Positions 34,349-43,806 of a DNA stretch of 64,000 nucleotides are shown here, in pieces; the first letter of the stretch is position 1; the number at the start of each line of letters is the position of its first letter. The position numbers were made by a program, and so were the translations under genes. Source of the stretch: an uncultured Ilumatobacter sp. Its GTDB lineage: Bacteria > Actinomycetota > Acidimicrobiia > Acidimicrobiales > Ilumatobacteraceae. The stretch is taken from NCBI GenBank assembly GCA_938091165.1, contig CALKNK010000015.1, positions 109,206 through 173,205 of the forward strand. The letters run 5' to 3'. The notes under the pieces were generated by a model, which saw only the letters and a list, made by a program, of their open reading frames with translations, did no database searches and was not told the origin of the DNA.

Positions 34349-34658
34349 CGTGTCTGGATTCAAAAGAGAGGCTGCGACCTCCTGATACGCAAAAGAGTCA
34401 AACCCAAATTCCCTGCCGTACCGAGGTGCCTCGACCCAGGCACCGCAGAGTTTCTCCGGCGTCTGCGGAACGTGCTTCGAACTTTATGTTGTCATGAGAA
34501 TCGGAAAGTGTTTGCCGGTGCGTTGGCTGTGCTCAGTGATCACTGAGCTGCCATGGTTCAAGGCAAGGTCCTTGTAGCTGAAAGACGGTCGGCTTTGGTT
34601 GGGCCGAGGCGTCCGACAATCGCCGCCCAGTCCAATCCCGCGTCTGTCGCTCTGAGCG
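34349..34658. other. 310-bp intergenic region with a perfect 18-bp palindrome
   Basis: No supported gene. It holds the palindrome GCTCAGTGATCACTGAGC at 34531-34548, a possible operator or the end of the rfb transcript, which arrives from the right. Short frames here show no motif. Confidence 0.5.
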
Positions 34659-35210
34659 TTAGAACAGGTCGGGCTGGTCAGCGAGAAAGGGAGCCATCTC
34701 GTCCTTGCTGGACAAGATCGGCCCAGTTGCAGGGAGTGGCCACGGTATGGCGAGGTCGCTGTCGTTCCAGCGGATTGATCGTTCGCAATCGGGTGCGTAC
34801 TGGCCACTCACTTTGTAGGCGACACGAGTGTTGGGTTCAAGCGTGCAGAAGCCGTGGGCAAAGCCAGCGGGAACGAGGAGCTGATTACCGTCGTCGGCGG
34901 TAAGGCGTATCGCAACGTGCTGGCCGAATGAGGGTGAGTCGCGACGGATGTCGACTGCAACGTCAAGGATTGAGCCGCTGATCACTCGGATGACCTTGTC
35001 TTGGGCGTGTGGCTTCGTCTGATAGTGCAGGCCACGAAGAGTGCCGATTGAGGCCGAGAAGGACTCATTATCTTGGACAAAGTTGATGTTGATTCCGGCG
35101 TCGTGCAAGGAGAGTTCCTTGTAGGTTTCGCTGAACCAGCCGCGGTCATCGCCAGAGCGTTTGGCGCGGATCTCCACCACGCCGTCGAGATTGGTCCTGT
35201 GGATCTCCAT
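34659..35210 (-). CDS. rfbC: dTDP-4-dehydrorhamnose 3,5-epimerase
   Basis: 183-residue cupin enzyme, third step of dTDP-L-rhamnose synthesis. Motifs: DDRGWFSETYKE, the catalytic-His loop TLRGLHYQTKPHAQDK, VDIRRDSPSFG and PAGFAHGFCTLE. The start at 35210 (MEIHRTNL) is used because the longer frame from 35291 adds residues with no match. It lies 2 bp after rfbB. Confidence 0.94.
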   Translation of the reverse strand: MEIHRTNLDGVVEIRAKRSGDDRGWFSETYKELSLHDAGININFVQDNESFSASIGTLRGLHYQTKPHAQDKVIRVISGSILDVAVDIRRDSPSFGQHVAIRLTADDGNQLLVPAGFAHGFCTLEPNTRVAYKVSGQYAPDCERSIRWNDSDLAIPWPLPATGPILSSKDEMAPFLADQPDLF

Positions 35211-35212
35211 CG

Positions 35213-36252
<1,040 letters not shown>

Positions 36253-36256
<4 letters not shown>

Positions 36257-37128
36257 CGGAGACTGCCTTCGAGCAAATTGAGCAGGTACTGGCCGTAGGT
36301 GTTCTTGCCCATCGACTCGCCAGCCGCTTGCAATGCGGAGTCGTCGATCCAACCCTGTTCCCATGCGATCTCTTCGAGGCACGCAATTTGACTGTTCTGG
36401 CGGTGCTGGATCACACGGACGAACTCCGACGCCTCCACCATCGAGTCGAACGTTCCGGTGTCAAGCCATGCAAAGCCACGGTTGAGTTGCTCGACATTCA
36501 ATTCGCCGCGTTCGAGGTAGAAGTCGATAACCGACGTGATCTCAAGTTCGCCACGCAGTGACGGTTTGACCAACTCGGCAGCCTCAACGACTCGTTCGTC
36601 AAAGTAATAGAGCCCAGTTACTGCCCAGTTACTGCTCGGACTTTCGGGCTTCTCTTCGATCTTCTTCGGCCGACCGGCTGCATCGAGGTCGACGATGCCG
36701 TAGCGCTGTGGATCCTTCACGTGATACCCGAACACTGTGGCGCCCGAAGGGCGGGCCGCTGCATCGGCGACGAGCTTCGAAAACCCTGCGCCGTAGAACA
36801 GGTTGTCACCCAGCACGAGCGAAGCGCCTTGGCCGTCGAGGAAGTCTGAGCCAATTAAGAAGGCCTGGGCAAGTCCGTCGGGAGAGGGCTGCGTGGCGTA
36901 CTCAAGCTGTAGACCCCATTGTGATCCGTCGCCGAGCAGCCGCTCGAATCCGGCACGGTCCTCGGGCGTGGTGATGATCAGGATTTCTCGGATACCGGCC
37001 AGCATGTGCACGGACAACGGGTAGTAGATCATCGGCTTGTCGTAGACGGGGAGTAGTTGCTTTGAGGTACCGCGTGTCACCGGGTGCAGACGTGAGCCTG
37101 TGCCGCCAGCGAGAATGATGCCTTTCAT
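36253..37128 (-). CDS. rfbA: Glucose-1-phosphate thymidylyltransferase
   Basis: 291 residues. Nucleotidyltransferase motif MKGIILAGGTGSRLHPVT, the SKQLLPVYDKPMIYYPLS segment, LGDNLFYG and the EEKP metal/sugar region are intact. The start at 37128 gives the family N-terminus exactly. First gene of the rfb operon, with the 0.7-kb gene-poor stretch upstream carrying its promoter. No rfbD (reductase) is present in the window, so the last rhamnose step must be encoded elsewhere if rhamnose is the product. Confidence 0.95.
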
Positions 37129-37835
37129 GGGCTTGAGCGTAGAAGGAATACTCATGAGACGGTGAGTATTCCTCTGGTAGCGAAATAGCTGGGGATGGAT
37201 ATCGACGTAATGACTCGGAGTTGTCGGGTTCTAACCGAATGGGCTCGAAATAGGCATTTGCCGTCTCATCGTGCGTTTTGCATGGTTGATACCTCGTGAG
37301 AGGATTTGATAGGAGCAATACGAGCGCCAAACCTTTCGACAGACGGGGTCTGTCGAAAGCGATGAAGACGTACAGGAGCGACCGCTTCGCTTGCGGACTG
37401 GCCGGTTCGATTCAGAATCCAACTGTGGTTGAAAGATCCAACCTGTACGGCAATGTCAAATAGCGTCGCAATGCCAGTAAGGGGGCACTAGAGCCAGATC
37501 CAGTCATGGTTATTGTTTTTGCAACTGCACTTCTTGCTGCAAACCGACAACCTGGGGTCGAATTGCCATCGAATACGAGCTGCTGAGCCTCCTTTGCGCT
37601 GTTCGTCTTGTTTCTCCGTGGAGATACCCGCATGAATAACCCGATGGTTCTCCATCGAAGCGTCGAACAGATACACGATCGCCATCGGCCTCTTCGCCGT
37701 TACAGGCTGCTTCTTTGACGTCTCACAGTTTCTTCCGTTTCAGCAACCTTCAAAGTCAGCCTGGACTGAAGCTTCCGTCGCTCAAGCGCGGTGCTCCGGT
37801 GCGGCGTTCTTATTGCATCCCCGACAGGCGTTGGC
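37129..37835. other. 0.7-kb gene-poor region upstream of rfbA
   Basis: Less GC-rich than its surroundings. Short frames on both strands (for example 37488-37685 minus, 37412-37633 minus) show no recognisable domain. It contains a perfect 12-bp inverted repeat at 37333-37359 and should hold the rfbA promoter. It could be the remains of a decayed gene, but I cannot name one. Confidence 0.5.
37333..37359. repeat. Perfect 12-bp inverted repeat
   Basis: CTTTCGACAGAC, spacer GGG, then GTCTGTCGAAAG. It lacks a T run on either side, so a protein-binding site or structured leader is as likely as a terminator. Confidence 0.8.
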
Positions 37836-38795
37836 TTACTTTGAGTCGAAAGTCGTTAAATAGGCTTGGCCCTCGTCACACGACTCAGCGAGCGGGCACC
37901 AACGACAGCCACTGCCCGGCCGTTTGACCGGCGCGCGTTGCTCGGTGCCTAACTCGACCATCGCATTGATTCCGTCGAGGGTTCGCCGCACCGCTGTGCG
38001 CAACAAAGGCTCACTCACATCTTCGGTTTGGGCCTCGCCCGCATCGAGATAGAACGTCGCAAGTTTGCGCGGTGGCACCCCGCGAACCAGTGTCTCGATC
38101 AGAGCATAAAAGCCGAGGTCCTGGCGATGACGAGGTCCCACCCGACCTGTCTTGAAATCGATGAGCACTTTGCGGCTTTCGTTGCCCGCTGGTCGTCCAA
38201 TCATCAAATCAACCCGAGCCCGCAAAAGAATTGTCCCTGTCAATGGCCATTGCGCCGCAGCCTCGGTTACCGGGTTAGCGCGCGGGTCTAACGGCGGAAA
38301 GCTCTCGACAAACTTCGTCACTCGCTCAGTTGACAACCCACGCGTATCGGCCTCATCACCCTTGTCGAGCTTCGCAATCCACAGCCCAATCCCGCGGTCT
38401 TCGTCGGATAGGCGAGCCATTGCCTCATCAACCAAATCGGCGGGCGAGGGCTCTCCACGCCACCCCAACAGTAACTGAATCGCTCGGTGAGCAATTTGGC
38501 CCTTCGCAGTTGCTGGCGTCCACTCGAATTGATCGGGAGCTAGAAAATGCGCCTCGCAATCGAGCACTGATGCAATACGATGCTTGGTGACAAACAGATC
38601 TTGACCGTCATGAAGCCGTTCAGCGAAGTGGTCAAGTGCAACACGCATCTCAGTGCGGATATTGGCGACCAGTTGTTCGTCAAACACCAACGGCTCACTA
38701 CTGCGCCGGAGCGCAGCGAGTGTCTTGCGCTGGAGCGGCGTCAGCTCTGAAAGAGCACCCGATGGAACGTTTTCAGCCGGGTTGCTCACGACCAT
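37836..38795 (-). CDS. PD-(D/E)XK nuclease family protein with likely 4Fe-4S cluster (RecB/Cas4-like)
   Basis: 319 residues. The nuclease core shows RARVDLMIG and KVLIDFKTG (the D and DxK of the motif, about residues 195-220), with LGFYALIETLVRG as the following helix. A Cys in VLDCEAHFL and the C-terminal GCRWCPLAESCDEG supply four Cys spaced as in AddB/Cas4-type Fe-S nucleases. The early domain GQIAHRAIQLLLG also fits. There is no helicase domain and no CRISPR or recombination partner adjacent, so its role is inferred to be DNA repair or processing. Confidence 0.8.
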   Translation of the reverse strand: MVVSNPAENVPSGALSELTPLQRKTLAALRRSSEPLVFDEQLVANIRTEMRVALDHFAERLHDGQDLFVTKHRIASVLDCEAHFLAPDQFEWTPATAKGQIAHRAIQLLLGWRGEPSPADLVDEAMARLSDEDRGIGLWIAKLDKGDEADTRGLSTERVTKFVESFPPLDPRANPVTEAAAQWPLTGTILLRARVDLMIGRPAGNESRKVLIDFKTGRVGPRHRQDLGFYALIETLVRGVPPRKLATFYLDAGEAQTEDVSEPLLRTAVRRTLDGINAMVELGTEQRAPVKRPGSGCRWCPLAESCDEGQAYLTTFDSK

Positions 38796-39163
38796 CGACT
38801 GTACTCACCGGGCAGCCGAGCCTGCCGGACAGACAGTCACGGCAATGTTTCTAGATGTCAGGACACCCGTCCCGTGGATCGGTAGTCTCGTCAACCCATG
38901 AGAAATCAATGGCTCGCAAACATGATCGTGCCAGTGAGCAGCGCGCTTGCTGGGTTGCTATCGCTGGGCCTTTCAACGTCCTGGCAGTCGCCCCGACCGC
39001 TAATGGACCTGTCCGCACGGTTCCAATGACCCCCGTGCCAATAACAGCCCTGGAATATGCCGACCCGGAAGTCGACTGAGTGGTGGCCCACCGCGGACTT
39101 AAACAGACGTAGATCGTCTCTGATCTGACGAAACTTTTACCTGAGATTTTTCACTGTCCTGTC
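38796..39163. other. 368-bp intergenic region between divergent genes
   Basis: Separates the minus-strand nuclease and plus-strand LytR_C gene. Candidate micro-frames (for example ATG 38898 to 39029, 43 residues, mildly hydrophobic) lack support. It should contain two divergent promoters. Confidence 0.5.
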
Positions 39164-39694
39164 ATGAACCGCTCCACCATTGTCAACATCGCTGTCGCGC
39201 TCTGCATCGCCGCGTTGATCGCTGCGGTGTTCGTCTTCGAGAGTCGAAGCGAGATGGCGCCCGCCACGACCACCACTACTTCGACCACCACTTCGCTGCC
39301 GACCACTACGACCACTACGACCACCACGACTACGACTTCGACTTCGACTTCGACTTCGACTTCGACTTCGACTTCGACTTCGACTACGACGACTATCGAG
39401 CCACTTCAACGGGATGCCTACGCTGTGGTCGTCGTTAACGGATCAACGGTCGGCGAGCGTCTGGAACCGACAGTCCAGCAGCTGATCGAACTTGGCTACA
39501 CCGACGTTCGCGGTTTGGTGGGCGCAGTACGAACAGTGGAGACCGTCATCTACTACGCCGACGGTAATGCCAATGCCGGTGCCCGGATGCGCGACGACCT
39601 CGAACTTGACGTAGACCTGGCTCCACTTGGCGAAGCGCCACCGGTCGCCGGGCGCAACGACGCTCAACTAATGCTTTACCTCGGCGGAGCCTGA
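39164..39694 (+). CDS. Membrane-anchored LytR_C domain protein with Thr/Ser repeat stalk
   Basis: 176 residues. An N-terminal transmembrane anchor (about 9-27) is followed by an almost pure Thr/Ser stretch (about 33-80), probably an extended and possibly glycosylated stalk. A C-terminal LytR_C-type domain (AYAVVVVNGSTVGERLE ... LGYTDVRG ... TVIYYADG, about 85-176) completes it. The LytR_C domain is usually found at the end of LCP cell-wall ligases or alone in actinobacterial surface proteins. The stalk is encoded by a long simple repeat. Confidence 0.8.
   Translation: MNRSTIVNIAVALCIAALIAAVFVFESRSEMAPATTTTTSTTTSLPTTTTTTTTTTTTSTSTSTSTSTSTSTSTTTTIEPLQRDAYAVVVVNGSTVGERLEPTVQQLIELGYTDVRGLVGAVRTVETVIYYADGNANAGARMRDDLELDVDLAPLGEAPPVAGRNDAQLMLYLGGA
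39335..39382 (+). repeat. Hexanucleotide tandem repeat (ACTTCG)8
   Basis: Eight perfect ACTTCG units, in frame, encoding Thr-Ser x8 within the stalk of the LytR_C protein. It is preceded by looser ACGACC/ACTACG repeats from about 39268. Slippage would change stalk length in steps of two residues. Confidence 0.95.
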
Positions 39695-39765
39695 ACCTCG
39701 CGTCCCAGGTATTGCTCAGCGACGCACCTGGGAACTCTGTGAGCGCGCATGGTCAGTATGGTTAT

Positions 39766-40113
39766 ATGGAGTTCGCCTCGACCGTCGACTTTGCTCATGC
39801 GGCACGCACGCTCAGTCGTGCCACACGCAGTTTGGGCCTTGACGCGCCGAGCTTTCGATGCCCGCCACGTCTTGTCGGGATCGAACGCAGCATTCGGCGT
39901 CGCCCGAGAGGAGCAGTGGTGTCGATTCGGGTCAAGAATCGACCTCTGGCAGCAGTACTTGCAGACATGATTGAGGGAGTGGTCGTCGCAAACCGCTTGG
40001 CTCCCCCCCATGCCGACGGTGTGCGGACCGAGTTGTGGTCCGTGATGACCGGGGGTGCAGAAATTCAGTTTTCGAAGCTTGCGCGGTCACGCGTTGTGTG
40101 CGGCGCCGCATGA
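39766..40113 (+). CDS. Conserved actinobacterial protein of unknown function
   Basis: 115 residues from the ATG at 39766. A pattern resembling other uncharacterised actinobacterial proteins is seen: LGLDAPSFRCPPRLVGIERSIRRRP, then SIRVKNRPLAAVLADMIEGVV. It is basic and soluble, with no motif of known activity. The longer frame from 39712 is possible but unmatched. Confidence 0.6.
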   Translation: MEFASTVDFAHAARTLSRATRSLGLDAPSFRCPPRLVGIERSIRRRPRGAVVSIRVKNRPLAAVLADMIEGVVVANRLAPPHADGVRTELWSVMTGGAEIQFSKLARSRVVCGAA

Positions 40114-40227
40114 AACCAACCGGACCCCTTGTGGCGCACTAAAGGGAATCATGATGTCCAAGCAATTCGCCTGGTCTGCACCGGCGAACACGATTGGGGT
40201 TGGCCCAGTCTGATCGTCACGCTCTCC

Positions 40228-40680
40228 TTAGGGCTGGGGGCGTGGCTCGCAGATCACAACAGGGATGTCGCGGTCGGTCTTTTTTGCGTAGTTGGCGTAG
40301 CCCTTGTAGGCATCGACGATTTTTGGCCACATCTCGGCCTTCTCAATGGCTGTTGCAGTGCGAGCCGTCACGTCCACACGTATGCCGTCCTCAATCACGA
40401 GGGTCGCATCTGGATTGGCAACAATATTGAGGTACCACTCCGGGTCTCGGTCATCGCCTCCCTTGGATGCCACGATCACATAACTGCCGTCCTTGTGGAG
40501 CGGTGTGGTGAGCATGGTCGTACGCATCTTGCCGCTTTTGCGGCCCACGGCATGCAGTTCGACGACTGGCATCGACGCGACTGTGTTGCCGACGCGACCA
40601 AACGAAAGTGTACGGATACTGCGATGGACTAGGTTCATGAGCTTCATCTGCGTATCCGCAAGAGAATCTTGAAGGGCCAT
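40228..40680 (-). CDS. Nitroreductase-family deazaflavin (F420)-dependent oxidoreductase, Ddn-like
   Basis: 150 residues from the ATG at 40680. The split-barrel Ddn/F420 family pattern is clear: MPVVELHAVGRKSGKMRTTML, the YVIVASKGGDDRDPEWYLNIVANP core and the C-terminal EKAEMWPKIVDAYKGYANYAKKT (split here). Relatives use reduced F420 to reduce quinones or nitro compounds, which would imply F420 synthesis in this organism. Confidence 0.88.
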   Translation of the reverse strand: MALQDSLADTQMKLMNLVHRSIRTLSFGRVGNTVASMPVVELHAVGRKSGKMRTTMLTTPLHKDGSYVIVASKGGDDRDPEWYLNIVANPDATLVIEDGIRVDVTARTATAIEKAEMWPKIVDAYKGYANYAKKTDRDIPVVICEPRPQP

Positions 40681-40749
40681 CTCTGAAGGGTAGGTGCTGT
40701 GAGCAGCGACTCGCTCTAACCTGTCTCGGAGTGTGAGCGCACGCAACCC

Positions 40750-40835
40750 GCCCGGGTGGCGAAACTGGCAGACGCGGGGGGCTTAAACCCCCCTTCCACG
40801 AACGTGGAGTACGGGTTCAAATCCCGTCCCGGGCA
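40750..40835 (+). tRNA. tRNA-Leu (anticodon UAA)
   Basis: 86-nt class II tRNA with acceptor GCCCGGG/CCCGGGC, a Leu-type D-arm, anticodon stem GGGGG/CCCCC with loop CTTAAAC (anticodon TAA), a long variable arm (TTCCACGAACGTGGA) and T-arm ACGGG-TTCAAAT-CCCGT. CCA is not encoded. It forms the left boundary of the genomic island. Confidence 0.96.
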
Positions 40836-40836
40836 C
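40779..40836 (+). repeat. Left attachment-site direct repeat (att, 58 bp)
   Basis: Runs from the anticodon stem to one base past the 3' end of tRNA-Leu, and is identical over 58 bp to 60696-60753. This is the usual location of a tyrosine-recombinase att core. Confidence 0.92.
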
Positions 40837-40968
40837 TCTGAGCTGGTGTTTTGTGCTTCGTATTCGTTGAGGTCACAATCGAAGATGGTCTCGATGTTCA
40901 CAGAATGTGTGCGGAACGTGTTGTGCAGAAGGTGCATGGCAACCACCCGTTCGGTCTGATCTCGGCCA

Positions 40969-42213
40969 TCAGCGCGGTTCGCGTGGAAGCCCGAGTGCTC
41001 GCTCGCCAATGATGTTCCGCTGGATCTGGTCGGTACCGCCATAGATGGAGGGTGCCGGCGAGTACAGCGTGAGGTCAGCGACGTTCCAGCCGGGGTCGAC
41101 CGAGTCGCAGGCGAGCAGGGCCTCGGCCCCGAGGATGGCGCATCCGACCTCACGGAAGCTTCGGAACAGCTCGCTCATCGCGAGCTTGGCGAGGTTCTCG
41201 GCACCCGGCACGTCCGCGAATCGTTGCGCGGTCCACCGGTTGATCGAGACGAGACTCGTGAGCCGGGTGAGCCCTTGGCGTACCACGGGATTGGTGTGGA
41301 CTCCGCGTGATCGCGCCAGCTCGATCCACCGATCGAGTTCGTTCTCGCCGAGATGGGGAACGGTGAGGATGTCGTCGCCCGATTTGTCGTCGGCGAGCAC
41401 GACACCGACGGGCTGATCGAGGCGGCCGGGGATCGCGCCGGGAAGCGCAGCCGGCAGATCGATCTTGGCGCTGCCGAGCGTCGAGCGCTCCACGCTGAGC
41501 GTTGTCATCGTGACCCTCCAGCCACCGTGCAGCGGACCGATGAGCGCGTCGTTCGGCACCCGAGCCTCGTCGATGAACACCTCGTTGAAGACCGCCTCGC
41601 CAGTCATCTCGCGCAACGGTCGGATGTCGACACCAGGCTGATCCATCTCGAAGGCAAACCATGAGATCCCGTGATGTGCCGACGCGTCGGGGTCCGTACG
41701 GGCGAGCAGCATGCCCATTTCCGAGAGGTGGCCGCCGGAGGTCCACACTTTCTGGCCGGAGATGATCCAATCGTCGCCATCACGGACGGCGCGGGTCTGG
41801 ATGTTCGCCAGGTCAGAACCGGCTTCGGGCTCGGAGAAGAGCTGGCACCAGCCCACGGTGCCGTGGAGGATTGGCTCGACGTATCGCCCGATCTGTTCGG
41901 GCGTACCGTGAGCCAGAATCGTCGGGGCCGCAAGCATCATCCCGATGCCACCGGGCGGACCCATGCACCCGGCGTCGAGCAACGACCGCCTGATGCTCGT
42001 GGTCTCGTCGCGGCTGAGCCCGAGCCCACCGACCTCGGTCGGCCGCCCCGGCATAGCGAAGCCGGCAACCGCGAGTCGTCGCCACCACTCGCGCGCCGTG
42101 ATCGACGGGTCCCAGTTCGCCTCGATCCACGACGCCATGGCCGACGACATGTCACCCGCCTGGCCCAATTCTTTCGGCATCGTCTCTAGCGTCGTGTCGG
42201 TTGGGTGCGGCAT
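40969..42213 (-). CDS. Acyl-CoA dehydrogenase (FadE type)
   Basis: 414-residue flavoprotein. The middle domain has WCQLFSEPEAGSDLANIQTRA and WIISGQKVWTSGGH (FAD and acyl binding), and the C-terminal domain ends with APSIYGGTDQIQRNIIGERALGLP. It would introduce the alpha-beta double bond into an acyl-CoA. Relatives with this ending occur among actinobacterial steroid and branched-acid FadE proteins, some of which work as heteromers. First gene at the left edge of the island, on the minus strand, 72 bp downstream of the phosphotransferase gene. Confidence 0.9.
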   Translation of the reverse strand: MPHPTDTTLETMPKELGQAGDMSSAMASWIEANWDPSITAREWWRRLAVAGFAMPGRPTEVGGLGLSRDETTSIRRSLLDAGCMGPPGGIGMMLAAPTILAHGTPEQIGRYVEPILHGTVGWCQLFSEPEAGSDLANIQTRAVRDGDDWIISGQKVWTSGGHLSEMGMLLARTDPDASAHHGISWFAFEMDQPGVDIRPLREMTGEAVFNEVFIDEARVPNDALIGPLHGGWRVTMTTLSVERSTLGSAKIDLPAALPGAIPGRLDQPVGVVLADDKSGDDILTVPHLGENELDRWIELARSRGVHTNPVVRQGLTRLTSLVSINRWTAQRFADVPGAENLAKLAMSELFRSFREVGCAILGAEALLACDSVDPGWNVADLTLYSPAPSIYGGTDQIQRNIIGERALGLPREPR

Positions 42214-42285
42214 GTGCAGTCTGTTTCTCAGAGTCGGTCAGTGATGGGGATGGTCTTGCCTGTGAGGCGCGTCACGAAGTTGTTG

Positions 42286-43332
42286 TCATCGGGTGAGCTC
42301 ATCGATGCGTCGGAGCGAGACGTTGTCGCTGAAGACCCGATGGCCGGCGTCGAGGTGTCCGGCGTGTACCTGCACGCGCAGGAATCGATGCATCAGCACA
42401 GCGACGCGCACCGCGGCGAAGCGGCGATACCAGTCGGCGGCACGGAGAGGGGTGCCCGATGCGCACTCGAAGTAGTCGATCGATTCGTCATCGGTGAGGA
42501 AGCCCGGGAGTGGATCGAGGCCCGACCCCTGTGCCCGCATCCGGTTCATCTCGAGCAGCCAGATCACGTCGCGCGCCGGGTTGCCGGTCGTGGCGAGCTC
42601 CCAGTCGAGGAGTGCGGCAGGCGTGAACGTCGTTGGATCGGTGACGACATTGGCTGGTCGAGCGTCTCCCCACAGCAGCACGTCGGCAGCAGACGTCGGA
42701 GCGTCGGCGTCGAGTTCGTCGAGCACGGTGTGGATGGTCGATGATCGATTCGCGCCGGGGTCGTAGTCCCACACGCGCCGTAGCTCGTCGACCGCAGCCC
42801 GGTTGCTGTCGGGCTCGGCGACTCCGGCGATTCCGTCGTCGGCGGCTGGTGTGATGCGGTGGATCGCGACCAGAGCGTCGAGGAGCGATGTGTGGAACTG
42901 TCGCTGAGCCGGTGCACCGGCTTCGTGCAGCCAACCCGCCTCGACGAAGGTCGGCTTGTCGTCGCGGGGCACCTTGCCGTCGACGTGCTCCATCACGAAT
43001 GCGGGACGGCCCAGTTCCGTTCCGTCGAGATCGCTGCCGAGGAGCGCAGGCGTGGGGATCTCCGGATGGCGGTCGAGTAGGGCGAGGCAGGCGACCTGGT
43101 CGCCGAGGTCGTACGTGTCGAACATCGCCGCGTGGCGGGGTTCGAGTCGGACGACGACCCGACTCGGCGCGTCGAGGCCGGTGTCGACGATCCACGTCTC
43201 GTTGGACCATCCGCCGTCGTTGGGCGCCGTGATGTTGATTCCGCGTGCGTCGAGGTCTCGGTCGAGACAGCGGGACAGCCATGACGCCAGTTGCGGCTTG
43301 GACTCAGCGGTTGGGGCAGACCTGGGGCGCAT
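42286..43332 (-). CDS. APH-like phosphotransferase family protein
   Basis: 348 residues with the aminoglycoside-phosphotransferase/choline-kinase fold: N-lobe NDGGWSNETWIVD and VVVRLEPR (catalytic Lys replaced by Arg-type residue by eye), catalytic loop WGDARPANVV in place of the more common HGDxxxxN, and metal-site LDWELATTGNPARDV. Genes like this commonly accompany acyl-CoA dehydrogenases (compare ACAD10/11, which phosphorylate hydroxyacyl-CoA intermediates). A role in handling a hydroxy-acid intermediate is therefore suggested. Confidence 0.8.
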   Translation of the reverse strand: MRPRSAPTAESKPQLASWLSRCLDRDLDARGINITAPNDGGWSNETWIVDTGLDAPSRVVVRLEPRHAAMFDTYDLGDQVACLALLDRHPEIPTPALLGSDLDGTELGRPAFVMEHVDGKVPRDDKPTFVEAGWLHEAGAPAQRQFHTSLLDALVAIHRITPAADDGIAGVAEPDSNRAAVDELRRVWDYDPGANRSSTIHTVLDELDADAPTSAADVLLWGDARPANVVTDPTTFTPAALLDWELATTGNPARDVIWLLEMNRMRAQGSGLDPLPGFLTDDESIDYFECASGTPLRAADWYRRFAAVRVAVLMHRFLRVQVHAGHLDAGHRVFSDNVSLRRIDELTR

Positions 43333-43335
43333 GGG

Positions 43336-43725
43336 TCAGGTCACGGTGACCGGAGGCTGCCAGTGCCCGCCGGTCTCGCGGCTGTTCCAGATCTCGAAGA
43401 TCTTGCCGTCGGCCACGCGAAAGATCTCGATGCCGCAGTACACGTAGGACTTCCCGTCGTTCTGTGTGCTGCGGCCGTTCCACGCCACCGTGACCATGTC
43501 GCCGCCCTCGTGGAGCAGTGAGACGTCGAAGTGCAACTCGGGGCACAATTCGAGCGTTGCCTCAAGGCGTGCGATCGACTCTGCCAGCGACAGCTCCTTG
43601 ACCTCCTTTGCGTGGTGACGCCAGGTTGGGTCCGCGATCAGGTCGGGGATCAGATCGAGTCGTCGCTGGTTGTAAAGCACGTCGAGATACGTGGAGACGA
43701 CTTCGCGCGGTGTCGGGTGTGCCAT
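43336..43725 (-). CDS. SnoaL-like / NTF2-fold small protein
   Basis: 129 residues from the ATG at 43725, which has ggagg 6 bp upstream. The pattern VVSTYLDVLYNQRRLDLIPDLIADPTW and VTVAWNGRSTQNDG with a final IFEIWNS is typical of SnoaL-like polyketide-cyclase/isomerase relatives. It may act as an isomerase or hydratase on a ring intermediate. First gene of the leftward operon SnoaL-APH-FadE, separated from APH by 3 bp. Confidence 0.78.
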   Translation of the reverse strand: MAHPTPREVVSTYLDVLYNQRRLDLIPDLIADPTWRHHAKEVKELSLAESIARLEATLELCPELHFDVSLLHEGGDMVTVAWNGRSTQNDGKSYVYCGIEIFRVADGKIFEIWNSRETGGHWQPPVTVT

Positions 43726-43742
43726 GGGACCTCCGATCTGTC

Positions 43743-43762
43743 TTTCTAAACGGAAATAGAAA
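43743..43762. promoter_or_regulatory. Inverted repeat TTTCTA-N8-TAGAAA in divergent promoter region
   Basis: Lies 18-37 bp upstream of the SnoaL start in the AT-rich 144-bp divergent gap. A symmetric site of this size could bind a dimeric regulator or overlap the leftward promoter. Confidence 0.45.
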
Positions 43763-43806
43763 CTAGTGGTGGTTGTCGACGAGATCAAGACGCAGCGTCC
43801 TCAAGT

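Noticed and set aside
38898..39029. 43-residue mildly hydrophobic micro-ORF
   Set aside because: No ribosome binding site, no recognisable similarity and an overlapping alternative frame; not supportable.
39268..39394. Repeat array as a possible CRISPR
   Set aside because: Units are 6 bp, contiguous and in frame with no spacers; it is a coding simple repeat.
40756..40959. Open frames crossing both tRNA-Leu copies (also 60616-60798) that share a peptide
   Set aside because: The shared peptide is only the translation of the duplicated tRNA sequence, not a protein family.
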